A stretch of 13,788 nt of DNA, from the NCBI GenBank assembly GCA_031283145.1, contig JAITCJ010000038.1:1-13788 (forward strand), written 5' to 3'. The notes beneath the pieces were generated by a model that saw only the letters and a list, made by a program, of their open reading frames with translations, was not told the origin of the DNA and searched no databases. Within the stretch, counting starts at the first letter, position 1. Each line of letters starts with the position of its first letter. The translations under genes and the position numbers were made by a program. Of this stretch, positions 8,705-13,788 are shown one piece after another. This stretch comes from Holophagales bacterium. Its GTDB lineage: Bacteria > Acidobacteriota > Holophagae > Holophagales > Holophagaceae.

Positions 8705-9670
8705 ATGGACGCAGGTATGGCGCGTATCCCATTGGTTTTCAATCCAAATTCTGGTACATGCGGTAAAGACCCTGACGTAATTTTAGCTGGGCTGGACCAA
8801 GAAATCAGAATGCGCATAGAGCCTTTGGGAATGGTTTTCCCCTTTGATTATTCAGAAGCTATTGATAAAGCCAAAGCAGCAAAAGCTCCGCTGGTGGTTT
8901 GGGGTGGAGATGGCACTATTCACCATGCGGCAAGGGAACTTTTACAAAGAGGATGCCCGGTGCCTTTAGCGGCAGTTCCTGGCGGCAGCGGCAACGGGTT
9001 GGTCTGTGGTCTGAGAACTCCGGAAAACCCAACAGGCGCTATTGATAATCTCTTAAAGGGGCGCGAACCGAGAATGGATGTAGGGCGCGTTGATGGCGAA
9101 CCTTTTTTCAATTTAGCGGGATGCGGTTTTGAGGGGGATGTGGCTCACGGGTTTGATAAATACGTCAAAGGGCGCGGTTTTTTCAATTACGCCAAAGTCG
9201 CGGTCAAACTATGGCGTCAGGCTGAAACGTTGAACGTCAAATGGGATGCTGAGCCTAATGTTTTACCTGATGTAAAGACAGGATTAGAGAAATTACGAGA
9301 GGCATGGCTTGGGTCGGCTCCGGAGCTTCCAGAACGGGCTTGGAGCCTTTGTTTTGCGAATTTGCCTCAATATGGGAACAATCTATGGATTGCCCCTGGC
9401 GCGAATCCTACAGATGGAGCGATACAATGGGCGTCGCTTGTCAAGCCTAATGCGCTTGATTTGATTACGGAATTGCCGCAGTTGTTCCGCGAGCGTGGCA
9501 AAACCAGGCTGCGCAGGGAAGGGAGTATCATGGGGGCTATTGTGCGCTTTGAACATCAAGTTAATTGGCATCTCGACGGAGAACCCACCCCGCCAAGGAA
9601 CAGAGCTGAAATTACAATAGAGGCAAGAGCGTTCAGAATGATGGTGATTAGGGGATGTCCTTGGCGTTAG
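8705..9670 (+). CDS. Diacylglycerol kinase-family lipid kinase
   Basis: A 321-residue soluble lipid kinase of the DAGK catalytic family (DgkB/YegS/BmrU type), expected to phosphorylate diacylglycerol or a related lipid at the inner face of the membrane. Motifs in order: LVFNPNSGTCGK (10-21), VVWGGDGTIHHAA with the GGDGT nucleotide motif at 67-71, PGGSGNGLV at 92-100 (the family's usual PxGTGN with Ser for Thr), MDVGRVDG (124-131) and NLAGCGFEGDVA (136-147). The last replaces the more common GFDA. Two starts, 8705 and 8717, are both in frame and neither has a strong ribosome binding site. It lies 40 bases after the glycosidase, possibly in the same transcript, and converges on the LTA-synthase-like gene, whose family produces diacylglycerol. 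YegS- or sphingoid-base-type specificity is possible. Confidence 0.9.
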   Translation: MDAGMARIPLVFNPNSGTCGKDPDVILAGLDQEIRMRIEPLGMVFPFDYSEAIDKAKAAKAPLVVWGGDGTIHHAARELLQRGCPVPLAAVPGGSGNGLVCGLRTPENPTGAIDNLLKGREPRMDVGRVDGEPFFNLAGCGFEGDVAHGFDKYVKGRGFFNYAKVAVKLWRQAETLNVKWDAEPNVLPDVKTGLEKLREAWLGSAPELPERAWSLCFANLPQYGNNLWIAPGANPTDGAIQWASLVKPNALDLITELPQLFRERGKTRLRREGSIMGAIVRFEHQVNWHLDGEPTPPRNRAEITIEARAFRMMVIRGCPWR

Positions 9671-9720
9671 AGCAATTTATAGCAAGCCCACTTCAATTAT
9701 GGTAGTCCATAGCAACAGTA

Positions 9721-11193
9721 TTATTGTAGGCCAGCGATCCTTGCGTTTATCTGCCAGATGTAAAGCTTCTCATAATGGCGTATTTTTTCAGCTACCGATT
9801 CAGGTATAGCTTCAGAATCAAGTTTTAACGACCCACTTTCCCTCCAGGTGTGCCAAGTATTGGAAAAATCTTGACCGATGGCACAGATGCCGTTGGCGTC
9901 CATGAACAGGCGAATATTGTAGCCAAAGGCTTTGGCCGGGTTGTCTTGTTCCGCCAGCATATTGCGTCCGCCAACAGAGTAATAGAACGCGTTTGAAAGG
10001 CTCAAGCCGTACAGCGTTGGCATTATGTCTTTATGGGAGCCAACCCTTTCAGGAGCATATAAGTAATTTGTGCGTTCCAGTATGGGTTTGGGAACGTACA
10101 TGTAAAAAGGGGATAATTTGTTCAGAAACAGACTATCGGGATATTTTGCTTTGAGTTGAACTGAAGCGTGGTCGCCGGTAACACCTATAACCGTGCGACT
10201 GCCGAGGGGACTATCTTTTACCGCGGTTATAAAATCGCCCACGCAGTTATTGGCGTACTGGTAGCTCTGTAGGATTTTACGTGCTGTTTCCTCGTTTTCA
10301 AAGAAGCGGTTCAACACCTCTTTATCAGGGTTTATCGGGAAGCGGTCTTTATATCCGTGCGGTATATCAAAGGGCGAGTGGTTGCTAAGGGTCATTATGA
10401 CAATGAACATCGGTTTGGAGCTTTTTCCCAACAATTCAAGAGCCAGGGGATAGGCGTATTCATCAGGTAGTCCCCATACGCCAGAACCCATATTCAGCTT
10501 TATATCCTTATAGCGTTCAATAAAATCATCCGAAAAATACGTGTGGTCAACTTCCTGCACGGACATATATGAACGCATGTCCCACCATGAATGGAGTCCG
10601 GTATGTATAAATACTGTTTCATAGCCGTTTTGCTTATAGACATCAAATGCGGTGTTGTCCAATTTAACCGTCTTGAACAGACCCCTGGTAACATTCATAT
10701 TGGGGCAATAAAACAGGATTCGCGTTAATGCTGCCGCTGTGCGAAAATTTTCCGCCAAAAAGCGCCTGAAGACAAAATCTTCCTCCATGTGGGGTCGGAG
10801 TGAACCAAGAATATCCATAGTGCCAGGTCTGTCAAACTCCAAAAGGTTAGAGCCAAATCCCTCCCTGATTACCATGACGACATGAGGCGGATTAATTGCT
10901 AAATAAGGATTTTCCAGTGTTTTTTCCGTTAAATCTTTCTGACAGATAGCTTTATAGGCAAATTCCAGTCCTTCCTCCACAGCCACAGGCCTATAGGAAG
11001 GATTGTCCCGATAGTCGGTCCAAGCCCAGTACAGGGCAAGCAGCGCATTGGGTACGGCGTTATTCAAGATGGGGATTTTGGAAACGAATATGTCGCGCTG
11101 GCGCAGGGGAATACTGTGTAAAGTCCCTCTCGTACCTAGAAAAGACAAAAAAGTAAAACCCAAAAGCAGTACTGCCTTTATGACAGGGCGCAA
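9721..11193 (-). CDS. Catalytic part of an LTA synthase/phosphoglycerol transferase-like protein (3' piece of a broken gene)
   Basis: An open frame of about 490 codons encoding the last membrane segment (VIKAVLLLGFTFLSFLG, residues 4-20) and the extracytoplasmic sulfatase-fold domain of the LtaS/MdoB family. These enzymes move phosphoglycerol from phosphatidylglycerol to a glycan or polymer and release diacylglycerol. Candidate metal and catalytic residues are Glu111 in VVMVIREGFGSN, Thr152 (aligned with the nucleophile Thr, in NFRTAAALT), SNHSPFD (270-276) and TGDHASV with Asp341/His342, plus GSHKDIMPTL. The nominal TTG start at 11193 is not a real start: the homologous sequence continues upstream in other frames, and this frame closes at a TGA at 11239-11241. 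As it stands the piece lacks four of the usual membrane segments and would not be anchored normally. Confidence 0.85.
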   Translation of the reverse strand: MRPVIKAVLLLGFTFLSFLGTRGTLHSIPLRQRDIFVSKIPILNNAVPNALLALYWAWTDYRDNPSYRPVAVEEGLEFAYKAICQKDLTEKTLENPYLAINPPHVVMVIREGFGSNLLEFDRPGTMDILGSLRPHMEEDFVFRRFLAENFRTAAALTRILFYCPNMNVTRGLFKTVKLDNTAFDVYKQNGYETVFIHTGLHSWWDMRSYMSVQEVDHTYFSDDFIERYKDIKLNMGSGVWGLPDEYAYPLALELLGKSSKPMFIVIMTLSNHSPFDIPHGYKDRFPINPDKEVLNRFFENEETARKILQSYQYANNCVGDFITAVKDSPLGSRTVIGVTGDHASVQLKAKYPDSLFLNKLSPFYMYVPKPILERTNYLYAPERVGSHKDIMPTLYGLSLSNAFYYSVGGRNMLAEQDNPAKAFGYNIRLFMDANGICAIGQDFSNTWHTWRESGSLKLDSEAIPESVAEKIRHYEKLYIWQINARIAGLQ

Positions 11194-11729
11194 AAAACCA
11201 CCCCTGGAAATGCCCTGACAAATGTGCCATAGGCGGTGTCAACCAGACACATATGAGCGTTACGCTCAAAACAAGCAACATTGTGCGGATAAAAGGATAG
11301 TCATTTATTACCGACGACAATACGGCATGCGTATCATCATCTTTTAAACCAAAAATCATGACGTTTATCTCTTTTTGGAATGTCCTGTAGTAGAAAAAAT
11401 TTGTCACCGTAGCTAAGGAGAAAGTTAAATAGAGGAAAGGGCTGTAAATTTTTTGCAGCCAGGTTAAAGCTCGTACGGTACCGTCATGAAAGCATGAGGC
11501 CAGGCCAAAAAGGAATAATGGAATAATGGCGATGATAATGGTACGGAGGTCGTAACCTAAGACCCAAACTTCACATTGTCCATATTTCCCGCCCGTGCCC
11601 TGTCAATTCCTCCGGCAACGCGAAGTTCGTAACCAACGCCAATCTCCCCGCCGCCAAGATCGCAAGCAACAAAACGGCGTGCAGCAACATAAAAATAATG
11701 AAAGTAATTGGAGATAATCGTGATGACAC
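9721..11729 (-). pseudogene. LTA synthase/phosphoglycerol transferase-like gene broken by two frameshifts
   Basis: Reading the minus strand downstream from 11729 (GTG), three frames together spell one LtaS-like protein. Segment 1 (11729-11574) is a membrane helix (FIIFMLLHAVLLLAILAAG) followed by LPEELTGHGREIWTM, then a TGA. Segment 2 (about 11569-11243) continues as EVWVLGYDLRTIIIAIIPLF, through LTWLQKIYSPFLYLTFSLA, NFFYYRTFQKEIN and DDDTHAVLSSVINDYPFI, to LVLSVTLICVWL. Segment 3 resumes as HRLWHICQGISRGGF and runs into the catalytic domain. Each junction is explained by one extra base, near 11569-11573 and near 11239-11242. The reconstructed length of about 668 codons is normal for the family. 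Neighbouring long genes are intact, so real decay is favoured, but sequencing error or programmed frameshifting is not excluded. The GTG start has no good ribosome binding site; an alternative ATG lies 13 codons further in. Confidence 0.78.
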
Positions 11730-11879
11730 TCCAATGCAGTCTTGACACTCTGCACCCTCATTTTTGAGGCGTCGATCCGTTGCCCATCCTTTTACGACCC
11801 GCCCAACAATCCGTTCCACCAGCCCCACTAACCCGCTGCTATTACGCCGACAGCCTCTCTTTATGGGATATTTATCGTT

Positions 11880-11891
11880 GGGGGGGGGGGG
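11880..11891. repeat. Homopolymer of 12 G
   Basis: Twelve consecutive G, the only homopolymer of this size in the window. It lies about 150 bases upstream of the start of the broken LtaS-like gene, where it reads as poly-C on that gene's coding strand. Tracts of this kind slip during replication and can switch genes on and off, but they are also prone to sequencing error. Confidence 0.85.
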
Positions 11892-12177
11892 TAAATGATT
11901 CATAAATATTCCATGTTGATACACCACAAAAGCGCGGTGGAACAAACAATTTACTCGTCCCCCAATCGAAAATCAAGTCCAATGAGGTAATTGCACCCCC
12001 ATTTTTGTCTGCGCCCGTATAGCAATTCAACTTTTATAGTGAAACAACTTTAAAAACGGTACGTTGCACTGCGCCTTTCGTCTGCGCTAGCGTTCCGCTC
12101 ACCGCCTGTCGGCGGCTCACTTCACTACAGGGCAGCTTTGAAACGAAATGCCTCCCACCTAGGTAAAGACAGGATGA

Positions 12178-12200
12178 TTTTAAAGTTGATTGGCTATAAT
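12178..12200 (+). promoter_or_regulatory. TATAAT-bearing motif shared with 5398-5420
   Basis: TATAAT at 12195-12200 is preceded by AAAGTTGATTGGC. Over 23 bases it matches 5398-5420 at 19 positions, ending there in TATAAC. The aminotransferase leader has a related TGATTGTTATAATTG (136-150). This could be a recurrent promoter form with an AT-rich extended -10, or the edge of a dispersed repeat. No matching -35 is present. Confidence 0.35.
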
Positions 12201-12323
12201 TGACCCAAGTGGCACTATTCAGGCGCAGATCATCAACTACGTTGAAGTTGCAAAACAGGAGTTTTACACTCGACTCAGAAAAAATTTTTTGGGAACAAGT
12301 TTTTTCTTGCATAGAAGTTGTGT

Positions 12324-12341
12324 AAGTGAAATACTTCACAA
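12324..12341 (+). promoter_or_regulatory. Probable Rex operator
   Basis: AAGTGAAATACTTCACAA matches the known Rex binding consensus TTGTGAA-N4-TTCACAA at every defined position except the first two bases. It is centred 23 bases before the rex-like start at 12356 and would cover the -10 region of a weak promoter (TTGCAT at 12307, AATACT at 12330, 17-base spacing). It implies NADH/NAD+-dependent repression of the downstream rex-nuoE-nuoF unit. Confidence 0.7.
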
Positions 12342-12355
12342 TTTGAGTTACTCAT

Positions 12356-12754
12356 ATGAAAGTGTCGCAAAGTGTCAGCATGATGGAAATTACTCTATAT
12401 CGTACAATCGGCCAATTGACCCGCTATTGGCGGACTTTGCGTGATCTGTCGTCTGGCAATATCCCTTACATGTACTTACATCTTATTGTGAAAAAAGTCC
12501 GGGTGACGGTTGCGCGGGTTCGGCGCAATCTCATGGTGGCAGGCTATAGCGGCACGTCGGTGTACGGATATGACGTAAAAAAAATGCGCGAACACATCGA
12601 AACTTTTCTGTTCAAGGCGTCCGGCGAACAGCGGAAAGCTGTGATCGTTGGCATTGACAACTTTGGACGCGCCCTGCTGAAGTTTTTTTCTGGGTGGCGT
12701 CTTTCACTGAAATCGGATGAGGTGGGACGTTCCGGCCTCATCCGAATTATATAA
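12356..12754 (+). CDS. rex: Truncated Rex-family redox-sensing repressor
   Basis: A 132-codon frame related to the N-terminal half of Rex, the repressor that senses NADH/NAD+. Residues about 12-72 align with the Rex winged helix: LYRTIGQLTRYWRTLRDL, then VRVTVARVRRNLMVAG in place of the usual LGVTAAQVRKDLSYFG, then the typical wing-end SVYGYDVKKMREHIETFL. Residues 94-110 (KAVIVGIDNFGRALLKF) are the first strand and helix of the NADH-binding Rossmann domain, with Asp where the second Gly of GxGxxG is expected. The frame stops about 80 residues short of the family's roughly 210. The break follows a T7 run (12683-12689). There is no clear ribosome binding site; starts at 12356 or 12380 are both possible. 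Its position between a Rex operator and NADH-oxidoreductase genes supports the identity. It may be a decaying gene or a retained DNA-binding fragment. Confidence 0.68.
   Translation: MKVSQSVSMMEITLYRTIGQLTRYWRTLRDLSSGNIPYMYLHLIVKKVRVTVARVRRNLMVAGYSGTSVYGYDVKKMREHIETFLFKASGEQRKAVIVGIDNFGRALLKFFSGWRLSLKSDEVGRSGLIRII
12713..12745 (+). other. Perfect hairpin at the end of the rex-like gene
   Basis: CGGATGAGG (12714-12722) and CCTCATCCG (12736-12744) are exact reverse complements, with one further T-A pair outside and possible GG/CC pairing inside the 13-base loop. It forms the last codons of the truncated rex frame and ends 8 bases before the AAGGAG ribosome binding site of nuoE. No U run follows (AATTATAT), so attenuation, mRNA processing or stabilisation are all possible. 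Confidence 0.6.
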
Positions 12755-12766
12755 GGAGAGCAATTC

Positions 12767-13240
12767 ATGAATGCTGTGGAGTCGGTTCTGAAAAAATACC
12801 CTGGAGCGGGGCGCGACGCTCTGATTCCCATATTGCAGGAGGTTCAGGAGGGTGAGGGCTATATTTCACGCGAGGCTGTCGCCGCCATAGGCAGACACCT
12901 TAAACTGCCGACCCCAAAAATCTTTGGAGTGGCGACGTTCTATAACCAGTTCCGTTTTCAGCCCAAAGGGAAATATCACATAACGGTCTGCCGCGGAACA
13001 GCGTGCCACGTCAAGGGTTCAAACCTGGTGCTGGAAACGGCGAAAAAGGAATTAAATCTGCAACCTGGCCAAACGTCGCGTGATCGGCTGTTCAGTCTTG
13101 AAGTGGTGGCTTGCATGGGAGCCTGCGGACTTTCGCCGGTGATGAACCTTAACGGCGAGTTCTACGCCAAAGTGACACCTCAGAAGCTGGTAAAAATCAT
13201 ACAAGAATGCAAGTTGGCGGAGTCCGAAAATGGGCACTAA
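12767..13240 (+). CDS. nuoE: NuoE/HydC-like [2Fe-2S] subunit of an NADH oxidoreductase or hydrogenase
   Basis: A 157-residue thioredoxin-like [2Fe-2S] protein of the NuoE (24-kDa) family. It passes electrons to or from the flavin subunit encoded next. An N-terminal helical region (1-50: VLKKYPGAGRDALIPILQEV) precedes FGVATFYNQFRFQP (53-66). The cluster ligands are Cys75 and Cys80 in VCRGTACHVKG, and Cys116 and Cys120 in VACMGACGLSP, the normal C-x4-C / C-x3-C pattern. The start has AAGGAG 8 bases upstream, overlapping the rex-like stop. It overlaps the nuoF-like start by 11 bases, so the two are translationally coupled. With Rex upstream and a NuoF bearing an extra N-terminal domain, this is more like the HydC/HndA subunit of an NAD-linked [FeFe] hydrogenase than complex I; the deciding hydrogenase gene is outside the window. 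Confidence 0.95.
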   Translation: MNAVESVLKKYPGAGRDALIPILQEVQEGEGYISREAVAAIGRHLKLPTPKIFGVATFYNQFRFQPKGKYHITVCRGTACHVKGSNLVLETAKKELNLQPGQTSRDRLFSLEVVACMGACGLSPVMNLNGEFYAKVTPQKLVKIIQECKLAESENGH

Positions 13241-13788
13241 TATTACAAATTTGACCATAGATCAAATCGGAAAGCGCTGGGTAGGTTTCAATGATATTTC
13301 AGCCGACCTGCTTAAAAATCTCAAGGCTGAACCTTTCGTCAGCGCCCGAAAAAAAGGGGATGAGGCGATATCCTCGCTTTTAGCCTCGTTGCGGCGGGAA
13401 ACTCTTGAGTGTCCGGCGATTTTCATAGGAGCTGGAACCTGTGGCCTGGGAGCGGGAGCGGCCAAAACCATCGCGGCAATAAAAGATTTTCTCAAAGAAC
13501 GCAAATTTGAAGCGGATGTTATTGAGGTCGGCTGCAATGGCATGTGTTCGGATGAGCCGATTGTGGACATCCTGATTCCAGGACGCACCCGCTTGAGCTT
13601 CGGTCCGGTTACGGATGAAAAGGCCGCTTCGCTGCTCGACGCTGTAATCTTTAAAAGCAACATTCCTGAGAATCTGGTTCTCGGTCAGTACTCTAATGTT
13701 AATAAGGGCGCAACGTTGTGGGAAGGCGTTCCGTTGCTCGAAGATCACCCTTTCCTCAAAAGCCAGGTGCGCGTCGTACTTGGAACAA
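13230..13788 (+). CDS. nuoF: NuoF/HydB-like NADH-binding flavoprotein subunit, 5' part
   Basis: The first 186 codons of a gene that runs off the window. The start at 13230 (ATG, GGAG 7 bases upstream) lies inside the end of nuoE. Residues about 60-130 form the thioredoxin-like [2Fe-2S] domain that HydB/HndC-type NuoF proteins carry in front: FIGAGTCGLGAGAAKT with Cys71, then VGCNGMCSDEPIVDI with Cys102 and Cys106. The usual fourth cysteine is not in its normal place; Cys61 is the only other candidate nearby. From residue about 170 the segment LLEDHPFLKSQVRVVLGT opens the NuoF FMN/NADH-binding core. The product would oxidise NADH (or reduce NAD+) and exchange electrons with the NuoE-like subunit and a downstream partner, probably an [FeFe] hydrogenase. 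Confidence 0.92.
   Translation, partial: MGTNITNLTIDQIGKRWVGFNDISADLLKNLKAEPFVSARKKGDEAISSLLASLRRETLECPAIFIGAGTCGLGAGAAKTIAAIKDFLKERKFEADVIEVGCNGMCSDEPIVDILIPGRTRLSFGPVTDEKAASLLDAVIFKSNIPENLVLGQYSNVNKGATLWEGVPLLEDHPFLKSQVRVVLGT

Larger units (their letters stand above)
11730..12355. other. Gene-poor, degraded-looking intergenic stretch
   Basis: A 626-base stretch between the broken gene and the rex-like gene, with no convincing protein gene. Contents: a small stem-loop (CCTCA/TGAGG, 11756-11769), a 12-G run (11880-11891), a GC-rich 5-bp stem with TGTC loop (CCGCC/GGCGG, 12102-12115) flanked by directly repeated GCTCAC, the palindrome ACCTAGGT near 12158, a TATAAT-bearing motif at 12178-12200, and the Rex operator at 12324-12341. 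Open frames here (12034-12339 minus, 12190-12444 plus) have no recognisable domains and no good starts. It may be a dispersed intergenic repeat or gene remnant. Confidence 0.5.

Noticed and set aside
9698..9711. Small hairpin (TATGG/CCATA) between the two convergent genes as a terminator.
   Set aside because: The stem is only 5 bp, AT-rich and without a T run.
11060..11407. A 115-residue minus-strand frame as a separate membrane protein.
   Set aside because: Its sequence is the missing middle membrane region of the LtaS-like protein, and its end overlaps the downstream piece out of frame; it is part of the broken gene.
11571..11945. A 124-residue minus-strand frame crossing the G12 tract as an independent gene.
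   Set aside because: Its second half is the N-terminus of the LtaS-like protein; the first half has no motif, signal or ribosome binding site and is probably open by chance.
12034..12339. A 101-residue minus-strand frame.
   Set aside because: No recognisable domain, low-complexity composition, and it overlaps the Rex operator and promoter region.
12190..12444. An 84-residue plus-strand frame before and overlapping rex.
   Set aside because: It needs a TTG start without a ribosome binding site, has no motif, and overlaps the better-supported rex frame.

Overview
The window is bacterial. GC content is moderate, most genes have good GGAG/AGGAG ribosome binding sites, there are no introns, and genes are packed closely. 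The contents point to a fermentative, sugar-using anaerobe with a Gram-negative type envelope: glycolytic GAPDH and pyruvate kinase, an alanine-aminotransferase-like enzyme, a lipoprotein, a secreted alpha-galactosidase, and the start of an NADH-linked [2Fe-2S]/flavin module (NuoE/NuoF type, as in NAD-coupled [FeFe] hydrogenases) behind a Rex-type redox regulator. I cannot fix the phylum. Alanine plus hydrogen as fermentation products would fit Elusimicrobiota-like or PVC-like gut anaerobes, while the small Fis-like protein resembles those of Acidobacteriota.

Layout. 1-178: leader with a good promoter. 179-1534 (+): eukaryote-type alanine aminotransferase, convergent with pyk at 1552-2973 (-). 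2974-3093: divergent intergenic region with a TATAAT box. 3094-3345 (+): small Fis-like DNA-binding protein, then gap at 3390-4382 (+), closed by a terminator hairpin. 4507-5283 (+): lipoprotein with two OB-like domains, followed by a nested inverted-repeat region (5283-5417). 5501-6400 (+): RluA-family pseudouridine synthase, overlapping by 4 bases a multidomain GH27 glycosidase (6397-8664). 8705-9670 (+): diacylglycerol-kinase-family lipid kinase. It converges on a lipoteichoic-acid-synthase/phosphoglycerol-transferase-like gene (about 9721-11729, -) that is broken by two single-base frameshifts. 11730-12355: gene-poor, degraded-looking stretch with a 12-G homopolymer. 12356-12754 (+): truncated Rex with a near-consensus Rex operator just upstream. 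12767-13240 (+): NuoE-like subunit. 13230 to the window end (+): 5' part of a NuoF-like subunit.

How it fits together. GAPDH makes NADH, pyruvate kinase makes pyruvate, the aminotransferase can drain pyruvate to alanine, and the NuoE/NuoF module, apparently under Rex control, would reoxidise NADH, probably to H2 if a hydrogenase subunit follows beyond the window. The lipid kinase and the broken phosphoglycerol transferase form a plausible pair, since the transferase family releases diacylglycerol and the kinase family recycles it.

The most notable signals are the decayed membrane-polymer synthase, the Rex gene that has lost most of its NADH-binding domain while its operator looks intact, and the inverted-repeat and homopolymer structures. 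I found no CRISPR array, tRNA, rRNA or intact insertion sequence, and no clear new defence or multi-gene system.
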